8,330 nucleotides of DNA from assembly GCA_030425945.1 (NCBI GenBank), contig JAUHZL010000114.1, positions 1 to 8,330 of the forward strand, in the 5' to 3' direction. The stretch comes from Alphaproteobacteria bacterium. GTDB lineage: Bacteria; Pseudomonadota; Alphaproteobacteria; Rhodobacterales; Rhodobacteraceae. The position numbers and the translations under genes are program-made. The notes beneath the pieces were generated by a model. It saw nothing but the letters and a program-made list of their open reading frames with translations. It did no database searches and was not told where the DNA came from. Positions 1-6,563 of the stretch are shown here, piece by piece. The stretch's first letter is position 1. Every line of letters starts with the position of its first letter.

Positions 1-107
1 TCACCGCCGTGTTCTTCCTGACCGTGCTGACCGTGCTGCTCTACCTGACCAACAAGCGCATCTGGGCGCCGGTCAAGGCCCGCGCCAAGGGCAAGCCGGC
101 CGAGTAA
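1..107 (+). CDS. petC: Cytochrome c1, C-terminal end (partial)
   Basis: Only the last 34 codons are present; codons are read from base 3 and the stop is TAA at 105-107. The peptide has a hydrophobic run (TAVFFLTVLTVLLYLT) followed by a basic tail (NKRIWAPVKARAKGKPAE). This matches what I know of the C-terminal membrane anchor of alphaproteobacterial cytochrome c1, where a single helix ending in 'LYLTNKR.WAPVK' holds the haem domain of the bc1 complex in the inner membrane. The haem-binding CxxCH and axial Met lie upstream of the window and cannot be checked. In this group the gene is normally last in petABC (fbcFBC), which fits the strong terminator just after it. The call rests on a short but characteristic tail. 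Confidence 0.8.
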   Translation, partial: TAVFFLTVLTVLLYLTNKRIWAPVKARAKGKPAE

Positions 108-131
108 GCGCCGCGCACGAACAAGACCAGG

Positions 132-157
132 AAACGCGCCCCTCGGGGCGCGTTTTT
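132..157 (+). terminator. Rho-independent terminator after petC, probably shared with thiQ
   Basis: Ten base pairs (AAACGCGCCC with GGGCGCGTTT, 132-141 and 146-155) close a CTCG tetraloop, with five T at 153-157. This is a textbook intrinsic terminator for the + strand gene ending at 107. On the - strand the same hairpin lies just beyond the thiQ stop (162) but is followed by only three T, so it would be a weaker terminator there. Its place between two convergent units suggests use in both directions. Confidence 0.85.
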
Positions 158-161
158 CGTT

Positions 162-863
162 TCAGGGCCGGGTGCCGAGATAGGCCGCCAGCCGGGGCGA
201 GGGGGCCGCAAAGACCTCGTCCGTCGGTCGGGGCGGATCCGCAACGCCGTCGTCGACGAAGACCACCCGGTCGGCCGCGTGCCTCGCATCCGTCGGATCA
301 TGCGTCACCATCAGCAGCGTCGCCCCGGTCTCGGCCACGATCTCGGCCACCAGGGACAGCATCTCGGTCTTCAGGCCGGGGCCCAGCGCGGCAAACGGCT
401 CGTCCAGCAACAGGAGCGGCCGCTGCCGCAACAGCGCCCGGGCCAGCGCGGTCCGGCTGGCTTGCCCGCCCGACACCTGGGCCGGACGGCGCGCGCCCAG
501 CCCGCCGAGGCCGACGCGCTCCAATGCCGCCTCGACCCGCTCCCGGGACGCGCGGTCCAGCCGCAGCGACGGGGACAGGCCCAGCGCCACGTTCTGCGCC
601 AGCGTCAGATGGGGAAAGAGGTTCTGGTCCTGGAACAGGATCGTCAGCGGCCGCGCGCCCGGATCGAGCGCACCGAGGTCCTGACCGGACCAGCTGAGCC
701 GACCGCCAGACAGCGGAACGAATCCGGCAATCGCGTTGAGCAGCGTCGACTTGCCCGCCCCGGAAGGTCCGATCACGGCCACCTTGTCGCCCGCCGAAAC
801 CTGCCACGCCGCGCGCAGCGTGAACGCGTCCTGCCGGATCACGACGTCGTCACAGACCAGCAC
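162..863 (-). CDS. thiQ: Thiamine/TPP ABC transporter ATP-binding protein ThiQ
   Basis: This 233-residue ATPase powers import of thiamine and its phosphates on the cytoplasmic face of ThiP. Visible motifs are Walker A GPSGAGKST (32-40), Q-loop FQDQNLFPHL (Gln78), signature VSGGQ (130-134), Walker B LLLLDE (150-155) and the switch His in MVTHD (His188). The size is normal for ThiQ. Two details depart from the ABC consensus: the signature starts with Val rather than Leu, and the D-loop reads AALG (158-161) where SALD is usual. The start is a GTG at 863, chosen because GGGGAGG sits about 8 bases upstream and the homology begins there. The start lies inside the last codons of thiP (14-base overlap), so translation is probably coupled. 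It is the last gene of the TPP-riboswitch operon. The ABC ATPase call is certain; ThiQ rather than another importer ATPase follows from its neighbours. Confidence 0.95.
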   Translation of the reverse strand: MLVCDDVVIRQDAFTLRAAWQVSAGDKVAVIGPSGAGKSTLLNAIAGFVPLSGGRLSWSGQDLGALDPGARPLTILFQDQNLFPHLTLAQNVALGLSPSLRLDRASRERVEAALERVGLGGLGARRPAQVSGGQASRTALARALLRQRPLLLLDEPFAALGPGLKTEMLSLVAEIVAETGATLLMVTHDPTDARHAADRVVFVDDGVADPPRPTDEVFAAPSPRLAAYLGTRP

Positions 864-2409
864 GGCCGCGCCCTCCCCTGTCGAAGATCCAGAACACCGC
901 CAGGGTCAGGCCCAGCAACACCAGCGCGGCCCCCGCGGCCTCGGTCAGCCGATAGGCCCCCATCAGCCGGAACAGGGCCAGCGGCAAGGTCTCGCGCGCG
1001 CCGTCCGCGAACAGGGTAATGACCCCGAGATCGCCGATCGACAGCGCCGCCGCCAGCCCCGCCCCAAAGCCCAGCGGTCCCCGGACGCGCGGCAGAACGA
1101 CATGGCGCAGCCAGTCCGCCCGCGCCATCCCGAGCGAGGCCGCAAGCCGTCCATACCCCGCGTTGACCTCATGGATCGCGGGCACGAGCGCCCGCAGCAC
1201 GAAGGGCAGCGACAAGAGGGCGTTGACGAGTGCCGTGACCGGCAGGGCCATCAGCCGGGGGTCCACCAGCGGCAGCACGATCAGGAACAGCCCGAGGCCC
1301 AGCACCAACGGCGACACCGCGATGGACAGGTTCGCCGCGACCTCGACCCACAGGGCGCGGGCCCCCGCCAGCCGGAAGGCCAGCGGCACGGCAAGCGCCA
1401 GCGTTACCACGACGGACCCCAGCGCCACCGCAAGAGACCGCAGCGCAGCCGCCCAGACCGTATCGGGCAAAAGGACGAGGCCGGGCAGACCGTCGACAAC
1501 CAGCATCCCCAGCGGCAACAGCAGGAACCCGAGGACCAGTCCGATCACCACCGTGTCCTGCAGGCGTGCGGGCAGGCCCCGTGGCGGGCGCAGCACCGCG
1601 TTCCGATCGAGCCCGGTTCCGGCCCCCACGGGCAGCGGCGCCAGCCTCAGCGCCAGCACGGCGGCCACGCAGAGCGCCACCTGCACCCCGGCCAGCATGG
1701 CCGCCCGGCCAAGATCGAAGTCGAAGCGGAACGCCTGGTAGATCGCCAGTTCCACCGTGGTGGCACGCGGTCCGCCCCCGAGGGTCAGCGCCACCGCGAA
1801 ACTCGTCGTGCAGATCAGGAAGACGACCAGCAGCGCCCCCGGCACGACCCGAACCAGCATCGGCAGCTCCAGGTGCCGAAACGTCTCGCGCGGGCCGAAG
1901 CCCAGCGACTCGGACAGTCGCAGCCGCTCGGCGGGAATGCCCTGCCAACCCTGCAGCAGAAGCCGGGTCACGAGCGGCAGGTTGAAGAACACGTGCCCCA
2001 GCACGACCCCGTGAAAGCCGTAGATCTGAAGCGGCGGAAGGCCCAGAATCGCCAGACCCTGCGAAACCAGCCCGTTGCGACCAAAGACGGAGAGCAGCCC
2101 CATCACGGCCACCAGTGTCGGCAAGAGGAAGGGCGCGCCCAGCAGCGTGATCGCCAGCCCGCGCCCCGGAAACCGCCGCCGCATCAGCGCCCGGGCGGCC
2201 GGAACCGCCAGCGCAACCGACAGCACGGCAGACAGCGCCGCCTGCGTGACGGTGAACCGGATCGCGGCCCAGTCGCCCGGACCCAGCCCGGCACTGTCGC
2301 CCGCCCGCAGGGCCACCGCCAGCAGCGGCCCGGCCATGAGCGCGAGGCACAGGGCGGCGGCAATCCCGCCGCCCCCGCGCCGGATCAGCGGCTCAGCGCG
2401 GCCAGCCAT
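850..2409 (-). CDS. thiP: Thiamine/TPP ABC transporter permease ThiP
   Basis: A 519-residue inner-membrane protein, close to the roughly 536 of E. coli ThiP. It carries many hydrophobic segments and two internally homologous halves, each with its own permease domain, as in ThiP and FbpB. The EAA coupling loops that dock on the ATPase are visible as ESLGFGPRETFRHLELPML in the first half and ASLGMARADWLRHVVLPRV in the second. The start chosen is ATG at 2409, giving MAGRAEPLIRR before the first membrane helix. The open frame runs further up to 2868, but that part is a shadow of thiB. The chosen start overlaps the end of thiB by 25 bases and has only a weak ribosome site (CAGG), so reinitiation by ribosomes finishing thiB is likely. 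The stop (850-852) overlaps the thiQ start. Transport of thiamine rather than another substrate is inferred from ThiB and the riboswitch. Confidence 0.94.
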   Translation of the reverse strand: MAGRAEPLIRRGGGGIAAALCLALMAGPLLAVALRAGDSAGLGPGDWAAIRFTVTQAALSAVLSVALAVPAARALMRRRFPGRGLAITLLGAPFLLPTLVAVMGLLSVFGRNGLVSQGLAILGLPPLQIYGFHGVVLGHVFFNLPLVTRLLLQGWQGIPAERLRLSESLGFGPRETFRHLELPMLVRVVPGALLVVFLICTTSFAVALTLGGGPRATTVELAIYQAFRFDFDLGRAAMLAGVQVALCVAAVLALRLAPLPVGAGTGLDRNAVLRPPRGLPARLQDTVVIGLVLGFLLLPLGMLVVDGLPGLVLLPDTVWAAALRSLAVALGSVVVTLALAVPLAFRLAGARALWVEVAANLSIAVSPLVLGLGLFLIVLPLVDPRLMALPVTALVNALLSLPFVLRALVPAIHEVNAGYGRLAASLGMARADWLRHVVLPRVRGPLGFGAGLAAALSIGDLGVITLFADGARETLPLALFRLMGAYRLTEAAGAALVLLGLTLAVFWIFDRGGRGRAGL

Positions 2410-3383
2410 TCGTTCAACGCCTGGTCCCGCATCTTGGCCGCCTCGCCGGGCGCATAGAGCAGCGCCGTCTCCGGCGCGATCAGGGTCTCGAACCCGTCCG
2501 GCAGACCGGCCTCCGGCGTGACCGCCGGATACATCCAGTTGGTCGTCGGGATCACGGACTGGAACGCATCGGTCAGCATGAAACGCAGGAACTCCTGCGC
2601 CAGATCCAGCTGGTCGCTCGACGCGATGGCCCCGGCGACCTCGACCTGAAGATAGTGCCCTTCCTCGAACGCGGCGGCGGCATAGCCGGGGTCCCCCTCG
2701 GCGATCAGGTGATAGGCGGGCGAGGTGGTGTAGCTGAGGACCATGTCGGCCTCGCCTTCGACGAACAGGCCGTAAGCCTCCGACCAGCCCTTGGTGACGG
2801 TCAGGATATGCGGCGCCAGCCCCTCCCAGATTTCCGGCGCCCGGTCGCCGTAGGCCGCCTTGACCCACAGCAGCAGGCCAAGTCCGGGCGTGGACGAGCG
2901 CGGGTCCTGAATGACGATCTTCACGTCGTCCGGCAACGCGATCAGTTCTTCGAAACTGCCCGGGACCTGCGCCATGTCCGCCCGGTGGACGAAGGCGAAG
3001 TACCCCCAGTCATAGGGCAGGAACATGTCGTCGTCCCATCCTACCGGCAGGTCGAGGGACGGCGCCCCGAGGTCGTGCCGGGCAAAGAGCCCGGTCTTCG
3101 CAGCCGCGTCGGTCAGGTTGGTGTCGAGCCCGAGCACCACGTCGGCACCGGTGCGCGCACCTTCCAGCCGCAACCGGCCGAGCAGCGCCGCGCCGTCGCC
3201 AGCCGCCACCCATTGCAGGTCGCAGCCGCATCGGGCTTCGAAGGCGGTCTCGATCGCGGGGCCCGGGCCCCAGTCGGCGACGAAACTGTCGTAGGTGTAG
3301 ACGGTGAGAACGGGTGTGTCCGCCATGACCACGCCGGTGGTCAGGGTCAGGGCAAGTCCCGCAGCGATGAAGTGGGTCTTCAT
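2385..3383 (-). CDS. thiB: Thiamine/TPP periplasmic-binding protein ThiB
   Basis: A 332-residue substrate-binding protein that captures thiamine, TMP or TPP in the periplasm and delivers it to ThiP. The N-terminus is a Sec signal peptide (MKTHFIAAGLALTLTTGVVMA) with likely cleavage after Ala21. The mature part follows E. coli ThiB closely: LTVYTYDSF, the C.C pair at 52-54, ADVVLGLDTNL, FLPYDWGYFAFV, QDPRSSTPGLGLLLW, KGWSEAYGLF, LSYTTSPAYH and NWMYP, which include the residues of the thiamine-phosphate pocket. The start was set at ATG 3383 because GGAGG lies 6 bases before it and the signal peptide begins there. An in-frame upstream start at 3467 would translate the riboswitch itself and is rejected. 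First gene of thiBPQ, behind a TPP aptamer, so it should be repressed when TPP is plentiful. Confidence 0.96.
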   Translation of the reverse strand: MKTHFIAAGLALTLTTGVVMADTPVLTVYTYDSFVADWGPGPAIETAFEARCGCDLQWVAAGDGAALLGRLRLEGARTGADVVLGLDTNLTDAAAKTGLFARHDLGAPSLDLPVGWDDDMFLPYDWGYFAFVHRADMAQVPGSFEELIALPDDVKIVIQDPRSSTPGLGLLLWVKAAYGDRAPEIWEGLAPHILTVTKGWSEAYGLFVEGEADMVLSYTTSPAYHLIAEGDPGYAAAAFEEGHYLQVEVAGAIASSDQLDLAQEFLRFMLTDAFQSVIPTTNWMYPAVTPEAGLPDGFETLIAPETALLYAPGEAAKMRDQALNEWLAALSR

Positions 3384-3388
3384 GACGA

Positions 3389-3430
3389 TCCTCCATGGCG
3401 ACGGGCGAAGCGAAGCCGAGGAGCTCTCGT
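3389..3430 (-). promoter_or_regulatory. Candidate expression platform of the thiB TPP riboswitch
   Basis: These bases join the aptamer to the thiB start. No hairpin followed by a T-run is seen, so transcription termination looks unlikely and control of translation is the better guess. On the - strand TCCTC (3422-3418) can pair over five bases with GAGGA of the ribosome site (3393-3389). The same TCCTC can instead be held in a small local hairpin, CGAG...CTCG, with the bases just after the aptamer. The pairings are seen by eye; the switching model is inference. Confidence 0.35.
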
Positions 3431-3512
3431 ACCTTCCCTCCGCCGGTCTTAACCGGTTCAGGTTCAACGGGTCCGCTTGCGCATCTCAGCCCCTGATGGG
3501 GCACCCCGAGGT
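3431..3512 (-). promoter_or_regulatory. TPP riboswitch aptamer (THI element, Rfam RF00059 type)
   Basis: Read on the - strand, all hallmark segments of the THI box appear in order. P1 is ACCT (3512-3509) with AGGT (3434-3431). Next come CGGGGTGCC and a P3 hairpin, GCCCC-ATCA-GGGGC (3502-3489). The pyrimidine-binding element CTGAGA follows (3489-3484). Then comes the pyrophosphate-side arm, starting GAACCTGA, with a CCGG-TTAAGA-CCGG stem, and finally GCGGAGGGA before P1 closes. These correspond element by element to the E. coli thiM aptamer. It lies 47 bases upstream of the thiB start codon in the sense orientation, exactly where feedback control of a thiamine importer operon is expected. The P3 arm is short, as usual in proteobacteria. 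Confidence 0.97.
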
Positions 3513-3519
3513 GAGGGCG

Positions 3520-3548
3520 ACGCTAACCGGGGCTCCGGGGCGCCGCAA
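3520..3548 (-). promoter_or_regulatory. Candidate sigma-70 promoter of thiBPQ
   Basis: On the - strand a TTGCGG -35 (3548-3543) is separated by 17 bases from a TAGCGT -10 (3525-3520). The -35 keeps the TTG core and the -10 keeps T, A and the final T of TATAAT. The expected start of transcription, about seven bases on, falls at 3512-3514, the first base of riboswitch P1. The placement is attractive, but such motifs occur by chance in G+C-rich DNA. Confidence 0.35.
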
Positions 3549-3609
3549 GGGGGAAACCGCTTGAGGCGCGGCAGGCCCGCCGCTAGACCGCCTGCGAAGG
3601 AGACCGCCG

Positions 3610-4713
3610 ATGAGCCTGAACAGTTTCGGACACCTCTTCCGCGTCACGACCTGGGGCGAAAGCCACGGCCCGGCCCTCGGGGCGACGGTCGACGGTTGCC
3701 CGCCGGGTGTCCCGGTCGAGGCGTCGGCCCTCCAGCACTGGCTCGACCGCCGGAAACCCGGCCAGAACAAGTACACCACCCAGCGGCGCGAGCCCGACGA
3801 GGTCGAGATCCTGTCTGGCGTGTTCGAGGGCGTGTCGACCGGCACCCCGATCCAGCTGATGATCCGCAACACCGATCAACGGTCCAAGGACTACGGCGAG
3901 ATCGCCGAGAGCTTTCGCCCGGGCCACGCCGACATCACCTACTGGCAGAAGTACGGGATCCGCGACTATCGCGGTGGCGGGCGGTCGAGCGCGCGGGAAA
4001 CCGCCGCGCGGGTTGCGGCCGGCGGGATCGCCCGCGCCGCGCTGGCGACGCTGGTCCCGGGCCTGTCGATCACCGGCTACATGGTCCAGATGGGCCCGCG
4101 CAGCATTGACCGGTCGCGCCTCGATCTGGCCCAGGTCGAGCAGAACCCGTTCTGGTGCCCGGATGCCGACACCGCCGCGCTGTGGGCCGAGGATCTGGAT
4201 GCCCTGCGCAAGTCCGGCAATTCGGTCGGCGCGGTGATCGAGGTCGTCGCCAAGGGGGCACCAGCCGGTCTGGGCGCGCCGATCTATGGCAAGCTCGATA
4301 CCGACCTCGCTGCCGCGATGATGTCGATCAACGCCGTGAAGGGGGTCGAGATCGGTGCCGGGATGGCCGCCGCGATGCTGACGGGGACCGAGAACGCCGA
4401 CGAGATCACCATGGGGCCGGACGGCCCGGAATATTCGTCGAACCACGCCGGGGGGATCCTCGGCGGGATCTCGACCGGGCAGGACATCGTCGTGCGCTTC
4501 GCGGTGAAGCCCACGTCATCGATCCTGACGCCCCGGCGGACGATCCGGAAGGATGGCACGCCGGTCGATCTGGTCACCAAGGGCCGCCATGACCCCTGTG
4601 TCGGCATTCGCGCCGTGCCGGTGGGCGAGGCGATGATGGCATGCGTGCTGCTCGACCACCTGCTGCTGCATCGCGGGCAGGTCGGCGACGGCCTGCGCGG
4701 GCGCATCGGCTGA
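3610..4713 (+). CDS. aroC: Chorismate synthase
   Basis: A 367-residue enzyme that converts 5-enolpyruvylshikimate-3-phosphate to chorismate, the last step of the shikimate pathway, using reduced FMN. The family signatures are all present: GESHG (16-20) followed by DGCPPG, SGVFEGVSTGTPI, FRPGHADITYWQKYG with the active-site His106, GGGRSSARET (122-131), SNHAGGILGGISTGQ and RHDPC (326-330). Length matches the family. The start ATG at 3610 has AAGGAG seven bases upstream and gives the usual MSLNSFGHLFRVTTWGESHG N-terminus. It is divergent from thiB, sharing a 226-base region in which the riboswitch occupies the thiB side. No promoter for aroC itself could be singled out. No typical terminator follows it. 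It stands alone, without other aro genes in the window. Confidence 0.98.
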   Translation: MSLNSFGHLFRVTTWGESHGPALGATVDGCPPGVPVEASALQHWLDRRKPGQNKYTTQRREPDEVEILSGVFEGVSTGTPIQLMIRNTDQRSKDYGEIAESFRPGHADITYWQKYGIRDYRGGGRSSARETAARVAAGGIARAALATLVPGLSITGYMVQMGPRSIDRSRLDLAQVEQNPFWCPDADTAALWAEDLDALRKSGNSVGAVIEVVAKGAPAGLGAPIYGKLDTDLAAAMMSINAVKGVEIGAGMAAAMLTGTENADEITMGPDGPEYSSNHAGGILGGISTGQDIVVRFAVKPTSSILTPRRTIRKDGTPVDLVTKGRHDPCVGIRAVPVGEAMMACVLLDHLLLHRGQVGDGLRGRIG

Positions 4714-4730
4714 CCGGGCGCAAGAACCGC

Positions 4731-4770
4731 AAGTTTCCGACAAATTTTCGGCATTTTCGCGTGTTTGCCT
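4731..4770. promoter_or_regulatory. A+T-rich island with tandem heptamer and small dyad before the pilin-like gene
   Basis: In an otherwise very G+C-rich window this short stretch is rich in A and T. It holds two direct copies of ATTTTCG (4744-4750 and 4753-4759, nine bases apart) and a dyad CCGA-N7-TCGG (4737-4751) centred on AAATTT. It lies between the aroC stop (4713) and the ATG at 4799, where a promoter or operator would be expected. No well-spaced -35/-10 pair could be assigned. It could also act as a weak aroC terminator, but there is no clean stem plus T-run. Confidence 0.3.
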
Positions 4771-4798
4771 GACCGAGGGGTAGACTGCGGGACCAGCC

Positions 4799-5632
4799 AT
4801 GCCACGCCACGAGACCAGACAGACCTTTCCCGGACCCGGACCGGCCGAACACAGGTCGTGCCCGGCGGACCACGGGCTGGCCGGTCTTCTGCGGTTCGTC
4901 CGGGCGGAAGACGGTGCCGTGACCATCGACTGGACGGTGCTGACCGCCAGCCTCGTCGGGCTCGGCCTCGCCGGGAGTGCTGCGGTCATCCTCGGGACCG
5001 GTGATCTGTCGGGTGACGTGGACGCCTTCCTGCGCGATCAGGAGGTCAGCGACGGTTTCCGGGCAACGCTGTCGCGGCTGATCAGTTTCGACGACTTCGA
5101 GAACGGGCAGGCACCGGGCTGGAGCGTGCCGAACATCGACGCCACCGATCCCGACTTCACCGCGATCCTCGGACGTTTCGGCGGGACCGGCGGGCAGCAG
5201 ATGGTGCACAAGACCTTCGATCTCGACCCGGAGGCAGGCTTCGCGGTGCTCGAATTCGACATGCACGCCATCGACACCTGGGACATGGAAAACATGTTCG
5301 TCTACCTGAACGACGAGGTGGTGTCGCAGCGCAATTTCTCGACCCACGGGCTCGATCCGGGCCGCCAGGTCGCGGTGAACACCGACAACCCGGACATCCA
5401 GGTGTCCTACGAGGTCACGCGCCCTGCCGGCGAATACGGCTTCTGGGAGCGCGGCAACACCTCCAGCTACGACGAGACGGTGACCGTGCGGATGGTGGTC
5501 GCCAACCCCGGCGACCAGATCAAGCTCGGCTTCGGATCGTCGCTGAACCAGCCGGTTTCGGACGAAAGCTGGGCGATCGACAACGTCCGCGTCACCTCGA
5601 CCAACGATCCCGAAGCCGCGCCGAACAGCTGA
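4799..5632 (+). CDS. Type IVb (Flp)-pilin-like N-terminus fused to a beta-rich extracellular domain; function unknown
   Basis: A 277-residue protein I cannot name. Residues 1-39 form an unusually long hydrophilic leader ending RFVRAEDG. Then follows AVTIDWTVLTASLVGLGLAGSAAVILG (40-66), a single hydrophobic helix. In Flp/TadE-type prepilins, prepilin peptidase cuts after the Gly and position +5/+6 is Glu-Tyr; here a cut after Gly39 would put Asp44-Trp45 there, an Asp-Trp variant I associate with Rhodobacterales. Residues 96-265, from FDDFENGQAPGW to WAIDNVRV, look like an acidic beta-sandwich (lectin- or carbohydrate-binding-like) domain with no cysteine. An ordinary Flp pilin is only about 50-70 residues. 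ATG 4799 is the only start, since an in-frame TAG lies at 4781; no good ribosome site precedes it. No tad/cpa or prepilin peptidase gene is nearby. Predicted to be displayed at the cell surface. The pilin-like reading is good; the domain fold is inference. Confidence 0.85.
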   Translation: MPRHETRQTFPGPGPAEHRSCPADHGLAGLLRFVRAEDGAVTIDWTVLTASLVGLGLAGSAAVILGTGDLSGDVDAFLRDQEVSDGFRATLSRLISFDDFENGQAPGWSVPNIDATDPDFTAILGRFGGTGGQQMVHKTFDLDPEAGFAVLEFDMHAIDTWDMENMFVYLNDEVVSQRNFSTHGLDPGRQVAVNTDNPDIQVSYEVTRPAGEYGFWERGNTSSYDETVTVRMVVANPGDQIKLGFGSSLNQPVSDESWAIDNVRVTSTNDPEAAPNS

Positions 5633-5645
5633 CGTTGGCCGACGG

Positions 5646-6521
5646 TCACGCGGGCTTGGTCTGCCGCCGGGCCAGTTGCACCGCGAGAATACCGAAGGTC
5701 ACGATGCCCACGCCGACCACGTCGATCAGGCGCAACTGTTCCCCCAGCAGCGCCGCCGCGACGGCCACGCCGAACACCGGGTTCAGGAAGTGGAAGGTCG
5801 CCGCGCGGGTCGCGCCGATCCGCCCCACCAGCGCGAACCAGATCCACGTCGCCGCAAGGCCGGGCACGAGGGTGGTGTAGACGAACGCGCCCAGAAGCTG
5901 CCACGATGGCGTGAAGGTCAGCGGCTCCGTCGCCAGGCCGATCACCGCCAGGATCGCCGAGCCGACGAACATCTGGTAGCCGACGACGACCAGCAGGTTG
6001 CCGCCCGAGGACGCCCCGCGCACCGTCAGCGTCGCCACCGCCAGCGCGATCACCCCCACGATGCAGAAGGCAACGCCCGTCAGGTCGACGCCCTGCTCCA
6101 ACCGCGAGCCCATGATCAGCACGGCGCCCAGCACGCCCGCCATCAGGCCGACGATCCCCAGCGGCGGCAGCTTCTCGCGGAAGACCAGCCAGCTTGCCAG
6201 CGCCACGATCAGCGGCATGGTCGACGCGATGATCGCGGCGAGGCTGGCCTCGATCCACTGCATCGCCACGAAGTTCAGGCCGAGGTAGAGCGCGTTCTGG
6301 CAGATGCCGAAGACCAGCGTGGCGCGGGCCTGCGCCCGGGTCAGCCGAAAGCTCTGCCCGAGGGCCCAGGCGATCAGCAACGCCAGCAGCCCCGAGATCA
6401 GGAACCGAAGGCCCAGCGTCGTGATGGGGGGCGCATAGGCGACGATGATCCGGGCCGAGGTGAAGGCCGACGACCACGCGAACGCGAACACCAGCCCCAT
6501 CGCAATGGCGCGCAGATCCAT
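5646..6521 (-). CDS. DMT-superfamily EamA-type transporter
   Basis: A 291-residue inner-membrane protein with about ten hydrophobic segments in two repeated halves (roughly 1-137 and 145-285), the layout of EamA/RhaT-family permeases of the drug/metabolite transporter superfamily. Typical family wording includes FAWSSAFTSARI in helix 1, LGLRFLISGLLAL in helix 2, ALYLGLNFVAMQWIEASLAAIIASTMPLI across helices 3-4, and FLNPVFGVAVAAALLGE in the second half. Such proteins often export amino acids or other small metabolites; the substrate cannot be read from sequence. The start ATG at 6521 has GGGAGA seven bases before it. It converges with the pilin-like gene, with only 13 bases between the stops and no terminator visible. 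The palindrome at 6549-6563 is a possible control site. Confidence 0.93.
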   Translation of the reverse strand: MDLRAIAMGLVFAFAWSSAFTSARIIVAYAPPITTLGLRFLISGLLALLIAWALGQSFRLTRAQARATLVFGICQNALYLGLNFVAMQWIEASLAAIIASTMPLIVALASWLVFREKLPPLGIVGLMAGVLGAVLIMGSRLEQGVDLTGVAFCIVGVIALAVATLTVRGASSGGNLLVVVGYQMFVGSAILAVIGLATEPLTFTPSWQLLGAFVYTTLVPGLAATWIWFALVGRIGATRAATFHFLNPVFGVAVAAALLGEQLRLIDVVGVGIVTFGILAVQLARRQTKPA

Positions 6522-6548
6522 CTTGTCGTCTCCCGTCCCGATCTCTCG

Positions 6549-6563
6549 CCGGGACAGTCCCGG
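6549..6563. repeat. Perfect 7-bp inverted repeat upstream of the EamA gene
   Basis: CCGGGAC and GTCCCGG flank a single A. The site lies 28 bases upstream of the ATG at 6521 and is followed on the + strand by AAAACCCGGC, whose CCCGG could pair with the left arm instead. No T-run follows on either strand, so it is not an intrinsic terminator. A repressor operator for the transporter gene or a structure in its leader RNA are both possible. The symmetry is seen directly; the role is inference. Confidence 0.4.

Noticed and set aside
736..2457. Long open frame on the + strand (573 codons) opposite thiP and thiQ
   Set aside because: It is antisense to two certain genes. Its product is a low-complexity mix rich in Arg, Gln, Pro and His, typical of third-position G+C shadows, with no recognisable domain or ribosome site.
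2410..2868. Upstream extension of the thiP frame to 2868
   Set aside because: These codons lie wholly inside thiB in another frame and give a Gly/Arg-rich, non-membrane peptide unlike any ThiP N-terminus.
3384..3467. ThiB start at 3467
   Set aside because: It would translate through the TPP aptamer and put 28 extra residues before a complete signal peptide; ATG 3383 has a good ribosome site.
3583..4446. Antisense open frame opposite aroC (287 codons) and further ones to 5347
   Set aside because: Opposite-strand shadows of aroC and the pilin-like gene, with no domain or start signal. The composition follows from the real coding strand.
5633..5645. Terminator between the convergent pilin-like and EamA genes
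   Set aside because: The 13-base gap holds only an imperfect short symmetry (CGTTGGCCGACG), with no T-run on either strand.
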